From Granulicella sibirica (GTDB lineage Bacteria; Acidobacteriota; Terriglobia; Terriglobales; Acidobacteriaceae), in contig NZ_RDSM01000001.1 of NCBI RefSeq assembly GCF_004115155.1, positions 1,922,001-1,986,000 on the forward strand: a stretch of DNA of 64,000 bases, written 5' to 3'. Below are positions 36,397-44,515 of the stretch, piece by piece. The notes below the pieces were generated by a model. The model had not been told where the DNA came from, searched no databases, and saw only the letters and a list, made by a program, of their open reading frames with translations. Position numbers and translations under genes: made by a program. Position 1 is the stretch's first letter; the number at the start of each line of letters is the position of its first letter.

Positions 36397-37218
36397 TCAG
36401 GACACACGGTTTTCCAGCATGCCGATGAACTCGATGGTGATGCGGATAATGTCTCCTGTGGCGAGCGTGAAGTCGTCTCCTGGGACGATGCCGGTGCCGG
36501 TCATGAGGAAGACGCCTTGGGGGAAGGTGTTATCCCGGAAGAGGTAGCTGATGAGCTCGAGGGGGTCGCGCTTGAGCTCGGCTAACGTGGTCTGGCCGGT
36601 GAAGGCGGTGGCGCCGGCGCGGAGGATTTCGATTTCGATGACGGTGGTTTTTGAGATGGGTTCTTCGGCGAGCAGGATGCAGGGGCCGATGGCGCAGCTT
36701 CCTTCGTAGACCTTGGCCTGCGGGAGGTAGAGGGGGTTTTCGCCCTCGATGTCGCGACTGCTCATGTCGTTGCCGATGGTGTAGCCGATGAGCTTGCCGG
36801 TCGGGTTGATGACGAGGGTGAGTTCGGGTTCGGGGACAGACCAGGAGGCGTCGGAGCGGATGCGGACGGCGCCGCCGGGGCCGACGGCGCGCCAGCCTGC
36901 TCCCTTGAAGAAGAGCTCGGGGCGCGGGGCGTCGTAGACGCGGTCGTAGAAGGTGCCGCCGCCCGCGTCCTTGCTCTCTTCCATGCGGGCGTTGCGGCTG
37001 CGGAAGTAGGTAACACCAGCGGCCCAGACCTCCTGGGCGGCGATGGGAGCGAGAGCGGTGGCGGGGTCGAAGGCTACCGGGGGCTCGACGGTGGCTTTGC
37101 GGACGGCTTCGAAGATGTCGGGGGAGCAGAGAAGGTCGTCCCAGCTCTCCGCGGCTACGGTGTAGAAGGTGTTGTCGTCTTCGACGAGGATGCCTGTTGC
37201 GGTGCGGTACAGTTTCAC
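36397..37218 (-). CDS. FAH-superfamily enzyme, KdaD/XylX-like 2-keto-3-deoxypentonate dehydratase
   Basis: 273 residues from GTG 37218, which has AGGAAAGG upstream; the longer frame reads into the previous gene. Motifs are [40 protein letters not shown], metal-binding [40 protein letters not shown] followed by [15 protein letters not shown]. This arrangement is that of the FAH-fold dehydratases KdaD (Sulfolobus) and XylX (Caulobacter), which turn 2-keto-3-deoxypentonate into 2-oxoglutarate semialdehyde; other FAH enzymes hydrolyse C-C bonds, so the assignment is inference. It starts 26 bases after the dehydratase gene whose product would be its substrate. Confidence 0.8.
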   Translation of the reverse strand: MKLYRTATGILVEDDNTFYTVAAESWDDLLCSPDIFEAVRKATVEPPVAFDPATALAPIAAQEVWAAGVTYFRSRNARMEESKDAGGGTFYDRVYDAPRPELFFKGAGWRAVGPGGAVRIRSDASWSVPEPELTLVINPTGKLIGYTIGNDMSSRDIEGENPLYLPQAKVYEGSCAIGPCILLAEEPISKTTVIEIEILRAGATAFTGQTTLAELKRDPLELISYLFRDNTFPQGVFLMTGTGIVPGDDFTLATGDIIRITIEFIGMLENRVS

Positions 37219-37244
37219 GCGTTTGGCCTTTCCTGAGCTACGGG

Positions 37245-39230
37245 TTATGAGTTCTGAGCGCCGCGGGTGAGCTGGGCGAGGATGGCGTCGGCGTCGTAGA
37301 CGCATCCTCCCCAGACGCCGCCGCTGGCGTGGGTGAGAGCAGCCCAGAGGCGAGAGTCGTCGGGCATGGAGGGGTGCGGGGCGAGGTCGGGGCGTGGCAG
37401 CCGGGTGGCGAGGCGGCGTGTGCCTTCTTCGGGGGTGAAGGACTCGTTGGCTTCGCCTACGAGGTCGATGGTGCCCTTGAGGGCGGCGCGGTCGACGACG
37501 ATCTGGATGGTGTCGCCTTCGAGGATGCGGCCGATAGGACCTCCGGCGAGGGCTTCGGGCGAGATGTGGCCGACGCAGGCTCCGGTGGACACTCCGCTGA
37601 AGCGAGCGTCGGTGAGGACGGCGACGTGCTTGCAGAAGGGAAGGTTCTTGAGCGCGGAGGTGACCTGGTAGATCTCCTGCATGCCGGCTCCGGCGGGACC
37701 GCCGCAGATGAGGACGATGACGTCGCCGTGGCCGACGCGGCCGTGCTTGATGGCGTCGATGGCGGCGGTCTCAGTGATGAAGACGCGGGCGGGGCCGGTG
37801 TGGCGGTAGAGGTTTTCGGCGTCGATGAGGGTGGGGTCAATCGAAGTACTCTTGATGACCGAGCCCTCGGGGGCGAGGTTGCCGTGGGGGAAGCAAACAG
37901 TGGCGGTGAGGCCACGCGAGCGGGCACAGTCGGGCGAGAGGATGACGTCATCGGGGTCGATGTTGTCGAGAGTGCGGAGGCGGGCTCGGACTTCGCGGCG
38001 GCGGGCGCTTTGTTCCCACCAGTCGAGATTGTGGTCGAGGGTCTCGCCGGTGACGGTGAGGGCGGAGGTGTCGAGAAGGCCGGCGCGACGGAGGTGGAGC
38101 ATGACCTCGGGGACGGCTCCGGCGAGGAAGACCTGGACTGTGGCGAAGCCGTTGGGACCGTTGGGGAGGGCGTCGACGAGGCGGGGAACCTGGCGGTTGA
38201 TGGCGGCCCAGTCCTCCGCGGTGGGGCGCTTGAGGCCCGCGGCGTGGGCGGTGGCGGGGACGTGGAGGAGAAGATTGGTCGAGCCGCCGAAGGCTGCGTG
38301 GACGACCATGGCGTTGCGGATGGCGGCGTCTGTGAGGATGTCGCGCGTGCCGATGCCTTGCTGGTACAGGCGGAGGAGAGCGCGGGCGGAGCGGGTGGCG
38401 GCGTCGAGCCAGATGGGTTGTCCGGATGGGGCAAGGGCCGCATGGGGCAAGGACAGGCCCATGGATTCGGCGACGACTTGGGCGGTGGCGGCGGTTCCGA
38501 GGAACTGGCATCCTCCGCCGGGGGAGGCGCAGGCCTTGCAGCCCATCTCGGCGGCGTACTCGAGGGTGATCTGGGCCTGGGAGAAGCGGGCTCCGATGGT
38601 CTGGACCTTGCCTGCGTCTTCGCCGCTCTCCGGCAGGAGGGTGACTCCGCCCGGGACGAGGATGCTTGGGTATTTGCCTGAGGAGGCGAGGGCCATCATC
38701 ATGGCGGGCAGGCCCTTGTCGCAGGTGGCTATGCCGAGGACGCCTTTGCGGGTGGGGAGCGAGCGCATGAGGCGGCGGAGGACGACGGCGGCGTCGTTGC
38801 GGTAGGCAAGCGAATCGAGCATGCCGTCGGTGCCCTGGGTGCGGCCGTCGCATGGGTCGGTGACGGCTCCGGCGAAGGGGATGGCGCGACGGTTGCGAAG
38901 CTCGCGAGCGGCTTCGGCGACGAGCAGGCCGACCTCCCAGTGGCCGGTGTGGAAGCCGAGCGCAATGGGGGTTCCGTCGGCGGCACGCATGCCACCGTGG
39001 GTGGAGAGGATGAGGAACTCGGGGTCGAGAAGGCGGGCGGGGTCCCAGCCCATGCCTGCGTCCTGGGAGAGGCCGAAGAGGTTGCCGGAAGGCTCGTTGA
39101 GGAGCATCTCGGGGGTGATGGGCAGCGCACCGGACGGCCCCGGGGCGTGGGTCTTCAGATCAACGAAGAGCTTCGGATCGGAATCAAGGACCTGGGCGGC
39201 TGTGACGGTCCCTTTGGGTGCGTCGGTCAT
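37245..39230 (-). CDS. YjhG/YagF-type sugar-acid (pentonate) dehydratase, IlvD/Edd family
   Basis: 661 residues from ATG 39230; an open frame continues upstream but only as antisense of the transporter gene. Iron-sulfur-binding Cys lie in [33 protein letters not shown] and [17 protein letters not shown], as in IlvD/Edd dehydratases. The length of about 660 and the opening [20 protein letters not shown] match YjhG/YagF, E. coli D-xylonate dehydratases, rather than IlvD (about 560-610). The likely reaction is D-xylonate to 2-keto-3-deoxy-D-xylonate in the cytoplasm. Its ATG overlaps the transporter stop (ATGA), so uptake and dehydration are translationally coupled. Confidence 0.88.
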   Translation of the reverse strand: MTDAPKGTVTAAQVLDSDPKLFVDLKTHAPGPSGALPITPEMLLNEPSGNLFGLSQDAGMGWDPARLLDPEFLILSTHGGMRAADGTPIALGFHTGHWEVGLLVAEAARELRNRRAIPFAGAVTDPCDGRTQGTDGMLDSLAYRNDAAVVLRRLMRSLPTRKGVLGIATCDKGLPAMMMALASSGKYPSILVPGGVTLLPESGEDAGKVQTIGARFSQAQITLEYAAEMGCKACASPGGGCQFLGTAATAQVVAESMGLSLPHAALAPSGQPIWLDAATRSARALLRLYQQGIGTRDILTDAAIRNAMVVHAAFGGSTNLLLHVPATAHAAGLKRPTAEDWAAINRQVPRLVDALPNGPNGFATVQVFLAGAVPEVMLHLRRAGLLDTSALTVTGETLDHNLDWWEQSARRREVRARLRTLDNIDPDDVILSPDCARSRGLTATVCFPHGNLAPEGSVIKSTSIDPTLIDAENLYRHTGPARVFITETAAIDAIKHGRVGHGDVIVLICGGPAGAGMQEIYQVTSALKNLPFCKHVAVLTDARFSGVSTGACVGHISPEALAGGPIGRILEGDTIQIVVDRAALKGTIDLVGEANESFTPEEGTRRLATRLPRPDLAPHPSMPDDSRLWAALTHASGGVWGGCVYDADAILAQLTRGAQNS

Positions 39231-40558
39231 GATGCATTCTCTCGCGTTGTGAGGGTTGCGGCGGGAGGTTTGAGCAGGAGCATGAGGCCTGCGGACGCGA
39301 CCAGCGACAACGCCATGAGAAGGAAGCCCGCTCGGGAGTCTCCGGTGACCGAGCGGAGCCAGCCTACGAGGTAGCTGCCAAAGAAGGCCCCAAGGGCTCC
39401 GCAACTGTTGATGAGCGCAATGACCTCGGCGGTCACGTTGCGGGGAACCCGCTCTGGAATCAGCGCGAAGAAGGGTCCGTAGGGCGCATACATACAGGCT
39501 CCCGCGACGACGAGGCCGGCGAAGGCTATGGGGAAATTGGTCGAGAACGTAAAGGAGACAAGCATCGCGAGGCCGGAGGCAAAGAGAAACGGCGTAACGA
39601 GCGCGGCGCGGCGAAGCGTCTTGTCGGAGCGCCAGGAGGCGAAGAGCATCGCGAAGATCGCGGCGAGATAGGGCACAGCCGAGAGCAGTCCCGTGCGGCC
39701 CATCGAGAGCGCGGAGCCCTGTTGGACGATGGCCGGGAGCCAGATGACGAAGCCGTAGACGCCCACGCTCCACAGGAAGTAGATGATGGAGAGGAGGATG
39801 ACGTCGCCACGCAGGAGAGCTGCACGGACGTTCTTAATGGGGGAGACGGAGAGCTGTTCCTGAGTGATGCGGGATTCGAGCGCGGCGGTGGCCTCGGGGG
39901 TCATCCAGGACGATTGGGCGGGGGTGTCTTTGACGAGAAATAGCCAGACTATGGCCCAGATGACGGATGGGATGCCTTCGTAGATGAAGGTACGCTGCCA
40001 ACCGACGGCCTGAATGAGGTAGCCGGTGATGGCCGACATCCACAGGACGGTGATGGGGTTACCGAGGATGAGGATGGTGTTGGCGCGGGAGCGCTCGGAG
40101 CGGGTGAACCATCGGGTGAGGAGGAGAAGCATCGCGGGGAATATGAAGCTTTCGGCGATGCCGAGGAGGAAGCGGTCTAGGGCGAGAACCCAGAACTGGC
40201 GGACGACTCCGGTGAGTGCGGCGAGGATTCCCCACACGATGAGCGAGGCGAAGACGAGCCGAGTCGCACTACGCCTGCGGGCGAGGATCGCTCCGGGAAC
40301 CTGGAAGCAGAAGTAGCCGAAGAAGAAGATGGCTCCGAGAAGGGAGCTCTGGGAGCCGGTAATATGGAGGGTCGCGGCGAGACCGGCGGCCGCTCCAAAG
40401 CCGTAGTTGGCGCGGTCGAGATAGGCCAGACTGTACGTGACGAAGACAGCGGGAAGCAGGTACAGCCAGCGGCGCTTGAGGCTCGCCTGGCCGGGAGCGT
40501 TAAGTCCGTGCGACAAGTCCTGGGATAGATCGTGGGAGGCGGTTTGGCTTTGATTCAT
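39227..40558 (-). CDS. MFS transporter, ACS (anion:cation symporter) type
   Basis: 443 residues from ATG 40558; the longer frame to 40693 overlaps the previous gene. Twelve hydrophobic segments are visible. The first, [20 protein letters not shown], carries the LDRxN signature of the ACS family of organic-acid and sugar-acid symporters. [20 protein letters not shown] and the loop [19 protein letters not shown] support the fold. Substrate is probably a sugar acid, given that the next gene, coupled by an ATGA overlap, is a pentonate dehydratase. It begins nine bases after the RraA-like stop. Confidence 0.86.
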   Translation of the reverse strand: MNQSQTASHDLSQDLSHGLNAPGQASLKRRWLYLLPAVFVTYSLAYLDRANYGFGAAAGLAATLHITGSQSSLLGAIFFFGYFCFQVPGAILARRRSATRLVFASLIVWGILAALTGVVRQFWVLALDRFLLGIAESFIFPAMLLLLTRWFTRSERSRANTILILGNPITVLWMSAITGYLIQAVGWQRTFIYEGIPSVIWAIVWLFLVKDTPAQSSWMTPEATAALESRITQEQLSVSPIKNVRAALLRGDVILLSIIYFLWSVGVYGFVIWLPAIVQQGSALSMGRTGLLSAVPYLAAIFAMLFASWRSDKTLRRAALVTPFLFASGLAMLVSFTFSTNFPIAFAGLVVAGACMYAPYGPFFALIPERVPRNVTAEVIALINSCGALGAFFGSYLVGWLRSVTGDSRAGFLLMALSLVASAGLMLLLKPPAATLTTRENAS

Positions 40559-40566
40559 TCGGGCGC

Positions 40567-41499
40567 TTAGCGCGGCTTCCTTGGCTGGCTTCTCTTTTCG
40601 AGGATCGCATCGAACCGGGCACGTGTCATCTTGAGCTTGTCGGGGTGGGCGTCGATCCAGGCGGAGAGGGCGGCATACTTCTTCGCGTCCCACCCACCTT
40701 CGAACTCGGCGCCGTTCTTGCCTTCTTTATTAAGCTCGAAGTTGAAAGCGTCTTCGAGGCCGGTGAACTCGGCGTTCGAGATGGCGGCTTCGGCGAGGAT
40801 GGCCGGGATGAACAGAACGCCATCAGTCTTCGCGAGGACAAGATCGCCAGGAAGAACCGTCGCCCGTCCGATGCGGATCGGCGCGTTGATGGCCGTAAGC
40901 GTCATGTCGGCCCACGCGGAGGGATCGTACGAGCGGTAGAAGCCATTGAAGTTCGGAATCTCGCGATTCTCTTCCTGATCCCGAATGGCCGCGTCGAAGA
41001 CGAAGCCAGTGTGCGTATGAGCGGCGATGCCGTTGCCAAGGTTCGAGCCGATGAGCGTGCCTTCAACACCCTTGCCGAAGCCGTCCGCCACGTAGACATC
41101 GCCGATCTGAAGCTCATTGATAGGCCAGCTATTGTTCCCGCTGACGCGCCCCTCGGCCTTACCCTCGACCGCAATGGCGCGACCCATATCCGGCCGCAGG
41201 GGCATGTACTGCGCCGTCAGGGCGCGTCCGGCAAAGGGCTTCTCGATGTGCAGCGCCTGCCATCCGCCTTCGAACTGGCACTTGTAGCCAAAGCCCTGGA
41301 GATAGTCCCAAAGGTCTTCGATGGAGATGTCGACGACGCGCTTGATGAGGTCGTCGGGAACCCTGGGGCGGCCATCGGGGAAGCGCTCCCCCTTCCACTC
41401 CGAGGTGTAGAACATCATCTGCTCTTTGGTCATCTTGACCTGCGCGTGAGCAGAGGGGAAGGCACATACGAGAAGCGCGGAAGCTATGAACTTTTTCAT
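40567..41499 (-). CDS. RraA-family protein with signal peptide (possible aldolase/decarboxylase)
   Basis: 310 residues from ATG 41499 with AAAGAGAG upstream. A Sec signal peptide (MKKFIASALLVCAFPSAHA, cleavage before QVKM) is unusual for this family. The domain has RVVDISIEDLWDYLQGFGYK, ELQIGDVYVADGFGKGVEGT, GNGIAAHTHTGFVFDAAIRD (the Arg-Asp typical of the active site) and LPGDLVLAKTDGVLFIPAIL. RraA-like proteins include class II HMG/CHA aldolases and oxaloacetate decarboxylases, and the fold also gives non-catalytic members. A periplasmic aldolase for a 2-keto sugar acid made by the enolase-type neighbour is possible but unproven. Confidence 0.78.
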   Translation of the reverse strand: MKKFIASALLVCAFPSAHAQVKMTKEQMMFYTSEWKGERFPDGRPRVPDDLIKRVVDISIEDLWDYLQGFGYKCQFEGGWQALHIEKPFAGRALTAQYMPLRPDMGRAIAVEGKAEGRVSGNNSWPINELQIGDVYVADGFGKGVEGTLIGSNLGNGIAAHTHTGFVFDAAIRDQEENREIPNFNGFYRSYDPSAWADMTLTAINAPIRIGRATVLPGDLVLAKTDGVLFIPAILAEAAISNAEFTGLEDAFNFELNKEGKNGAEFEGGWDAKKYAALSAWIDAHPDKLKMTRARFDAILEKRSQPRKPR

Positions 41500-41515
41500 G
41501 TTTCGTCGTCTCTCT

Positions 41516-42895
41516 TTAGCTGAACAACTGGTCGTCAAAGGATTGCTTGTCATCCCACATGGGAGTCGGTTCGAAGTAGCCGACGCCGGGCGCGAGGTGC
41601 TGGCGCATGATGTCGTCGTTGAGCGTGACGCCGAGGCCAGGAGTGTCCGGGACTGCGATGTAGCCCTTATTGATGATGGGCTTGTCGACCTCGTTGACGA
41701 GATCGTTCCACCACGGCACATCGAGCGAGTGGTTCTCGAGGGCAAGAAAGTTCCTCGTAGCCGCCGCGCAGTGGACATTGGCCATGCACGCGACGGGCGT
41801 CCCGGCGAAGTGCATCGCCATGGGCACGCCGTACTTGTAGGCCATATCGCCAATCTTGTGCGTGCGCAGGATGCCGCCCGAGGTGGAAAGGTCCGGATGG
41901 ATCTTGTCCACGGCGTGCGTGCTGCAGAGCTTCTCGAAGTCCGCCAATTCATAAATATCCTCACCGGTAATGGTCGGCGTGGTAGTCGCGTCAGTGATCT
42001 CCTTGAGCTGTTCGGTGTACCACCACGGGATCACATCTTCCATCCACTCGAGGTTGTACTTCTCGTACGCACGTCCAAGGCGGATGATCGAGTTCACGCC
42101 GAGATGGCCCAAGTGATCAGTCGAGAGCGGAATCTCGTAGCCGATCGCGTCGCGGATGGTCGAGATGTACTCGCAGTAGACCGCAATGCCCTTGTCGGTC
42201 AGCTCATTGCCCGTGAACTGGTGCGGCAGCCGCTTGTCATACTCGACCGAGCCCTGGTCCGCAGCCTCCATGATCGTTCCAGGCTTACCTTTCAGCAAAA
42301 CCGTGCCGACATCGACCTTGATCCAGGTAAGGCCGCGGTCCTTGCGCTCCTTGGCGATAGCGGCGAACTCCTGCGGCGTATCGGCCTCGGGCGTGTCGGC
42401 ATAGATGCGGATCTTGTCGCGCCACTTGCCGCCGAGCATCTGGTAAATCGGAATGTTGTAGACCTTGCCAACGATGTCCCACAGCGCCATCTCGATCGCA
42501 ACCACCCCACCTGCCTGCCGCGAGACGCCACCGAACTGCGCGATCTTCTCGAAGAGGAAGTCGACATTGAGCGGATTCTCGCCCAGGATGCGGCTCTTCA
42601 GCACCATGGCGTACTGGTAGTTCGCTACATCCCGCACTTCACCCAAGCCGTACACGCCCTGGTTGGTGTCGATCCGAATGATCGGGCACGGACTTGGGCC
42701 AGGCTTCTTGACTACCGTGTAGCGTAGGTCGGTGATCTTGAGGGCTGAGGGGCTGGAGTTGCGGTTCGCGTTCCTGATTGCCGGCTGGGCTTCAACCTTC
42801 TCCGCGAGCGGCCCGATGAGGCCACCGGCAAGGAGGCCTAGAGTGGACTTGAGGACGCCGCGGCGATCATACCTGGAGTTCTTGCTGCCAAACAT
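41516..42895 (-). CDS. Tat-exported mandelate racemase/muconate lactonizing-type enzyme (sugar-acid dehydratase)
   Basis: 459 residues. The N-terminus SRYDRRGVLKSTLGLLAGGL is a twin-arginine signal. The enolase-superfamily capping domain (about 55-160) leads to the barrel with WIKVDVGTVLL, metal-ligand strands PLSTDHLGHLG, EWMEDVIPWW and TGEDIYELADF, and the terminal VPMAMHFAGTPVACMANVH with the His used as acid/base in sugar-acid dehydratases. The family forms 2-keto-3-deoxy acids from aldonates; the specific acid is unknown. The Tat signal places it in the periplasm, with the exported RraA-like protein starting 16 bases downstream. The short region 42896-43040 is shared with the divergent transporter and should hold both promoters. 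Confidence 0.84.
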   Translation of the reverse strand: MFGSKNSRYDRRGVLKSTLGLLAGGLIGPLAEKVEAQPAIRNANRNSSPSALKITDLRYTVVKKPGPSPCPIIRIDTNQGVYGLGEVRDVANYQYAMVLKSRILGENPLNVDFLFEKIAQFGGVSRQAGGVVAIEMALWDIVGKVYNIPIYQMLGGKWRDKIRIYADTPEADTPQEFAAIAKERKDRGLTWIKVDVGTVLLKGKPGTIMEAADQGSVEYDKRLPHQFTGNELTDKGIAVYCEYISTIRDAIGYEIPLSTDHLGHLGVNSIIRLGRAYEKYNLEWMEDVIPWWYTEQLKEITDATTTPTITGEDIYELADFEKLCSTHAVDKIHPDLSTSGGILRTHKIGDMAYKYGVPMAMHFAGTPVACMANVHCAAATRNFLALENHSLDVPWWNDLVNEVDKPIINKGYIAVPDTPGLGVTLNDDIMRQHLAPGVGYFEPTPMWDDKQSFDDQLFS

Positions 42896-43040
42896 TCAGT
42901 TCTCCCGTGGGTTGCGTCTGGTATCCGGAATTGTATGGGTTTGCGCCAACGTCCGGGAACCGACTTGCCAGAGTCTGGACGGCAGTGTGTGATGGACTCG
43001 CGCCGGATGGGGCGTCTGGGGTGGAGCGCTGACGACGAAC

Positions 43041-44333
43041 GTGGTCGAAGATCGGGCGGTCGAGGTGCCGCGACGGCGATGGCGTATCGCCTGGCTGCTT
43101 GCGCTTGGCGTGCTGGTGAACTATCTCGACCGAGTCAACCTGTCGGTGTCGCACGCGGCGCTGGTGACGACCTTCGGGATCTCGACGGTCACGTTCGGGT
43201 ATCTTTCGGCGGCTTACAACTGGACCTATGCGCTTTGTCAGTTGCCTGTCGGCATACTGCTGGACAAGTTCGGCGTGCGAAAGGTCGGCCGGATCAGCAC
43301 ATTCATCTGGGGCATGGCTTCGTTCGCCGCTGCGATCACTCCGAACATTCCCGGTTTCTTTGGAGCTCGGCTGCTGCTTGGCGTCGGCGAAGCGCCGATC
43401 TTTCCTTCAAATGCCAAGGCAGTCGGGCTGTGGTTTCCGAAGAAGGAAAGAAGCTTCTCGACCTCGCTCTTCGACTCCTCGGCAAAGCTGGCTTCCGCAT
43501 TGGGCGTGCCGTTGGTTGGCATGCTTCTCATCCGGGTGGGCTGGCGATGGAGCTTCGCCGCCACCGGACTCATCAGCCTCGGATACTTCGTGCTCTTCTC
43601 CCGCGTCTACCGCGACCCGAAAGAGGATCCGAAGCTAACTGAAGTAGAGCGGAACTACATCGAGCGCGATGATGGCGTGTCCCTGCAGCCGGAGCCGCCG
43701 CCGGCCTCCATCGGCTACCTGATGCGCCAAAAAAAGATGATTGGACTCGCACTTGGCTTCGGCGCGTACAACTACGTCTTCTACCTTCTGCTGACGTTCC
43801 TTCCGACCTATCTTTCGTCGGCCCTCGGAGTCGATCTTCTCCACTCGTTCCTCTACACCGGCGTGCCATGGCTCTTCGCCACATGTACGGAATTGATCAC
43901 CGGCTATATCGCGGACAGGCTGATTCAGCGCGGATGGGACGCGAACCCGGTGCGGAAGACAGTGCTTGTCTGCGGGACAGCGTTCGGCCTTGGGATCTTC
44001 GGCGCGGCGCATGCGACGACGCCAACCGAGGCGCTCCTGTGGATCAGCATGTCGATCAGCGGCCTCTCCGCCGCATCCTCGATCGGCTGGTGTATCCCAG
44101 CGCTCATCGCGCCGCGGGGCAGCGTGGGGTCGGTGGGCGCGATCACGAATCTCTCAGGCCAGATCTCGGGAATTGTCGCGCCGATCCTCACCGGATACGT
44201 CGTGTCGGTGACGCACTCATACGTTTGGGTATTCGCAATCCCGGCGATCTATCTACTCATCGGCATCAGCGGGTACGTCTTCCTTCTGGGACGGCTGACG
44301 CAAATCCCACCGCAGCCTGTCCCGTCGGCATAG
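43041..44333 (+). CDS. MFS transporter, ACS hexuronate/aldonate type
   Basis: 430 residues with twelve hydrophobic segments. The first, IAWLLALGVLVNYLDRVNLS, has the NYLDRVNLS signature of hexuronate, glucarate and galactonate symporters; LLLGVGEAPIFPSNAKAVGL and FPKKERSFSTSLFDSS are typical of the family. The start GTG 43041 lacks a close ribosome-binding site. It faces the exported dehydratase gene across 145 bases, so it may take up the acid or keto acid produced outside. A different clade from the transporter at 39227. Confidence 0.86.
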   Translation: MVEDRAVEVPRRRWRIAWLLALGVLVNYLDRVNLSVSHAALVTTFGISTVTFGYLSAAYNWTYALCQLPVGILLDKFGVRKVGRISTFIWGMASFAAAITPNIPGFFGARLLLGVGEAPIFPSNAKAVGLWFPKKERSFSTSLFDSSAKLASALGVPLVGMLLIRVGWRWSFAATGLISLGYFVLFSRVYRDPKEDPKLTEVERNYIERDDGVSLQPEPPPASIGYLMRQKKMIGLALGFGAYNYVFYLLLTFLPTYLSSALGVDLLHSFLYTGVPWLFATCTELITGYIADRLIQRGWDANPVRKTVLVCGTAFGLGIFGAAHATTPTEALLWISMSISGLSAASSIGWCIPALIAPRGSVGSVGAITNLSGQISGIVAPILTGYVVSVTHSYVWVFAIPAIYLLIGISGYVFLLGRLTQIPPQPVPSA

Positions 44334-44515
44334 TGCAAGTTCCCTCCTGTAGCTTCTGCAACTTGGCGATCCTTGATGTTAAATGACCGCGCCTGGTCAT
44401 AAAGAGCTTGACTCTTCTCCCAGGGATAAGTCACATTCTCTCCGTCCCACATGGGCTACGTCTGTCGCACGCAATGACCGCTACCTCCCGGAGCGGACGC
44501 GTTAATGGAGAAGTG

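Noticed and set aside
37329..38681. 450-codon plus-strand open frame
   Set aside because: It is antisense to the dehydratase gene, is Gly/Glu/Val-rich without domains and arises from the high GC at third positions.
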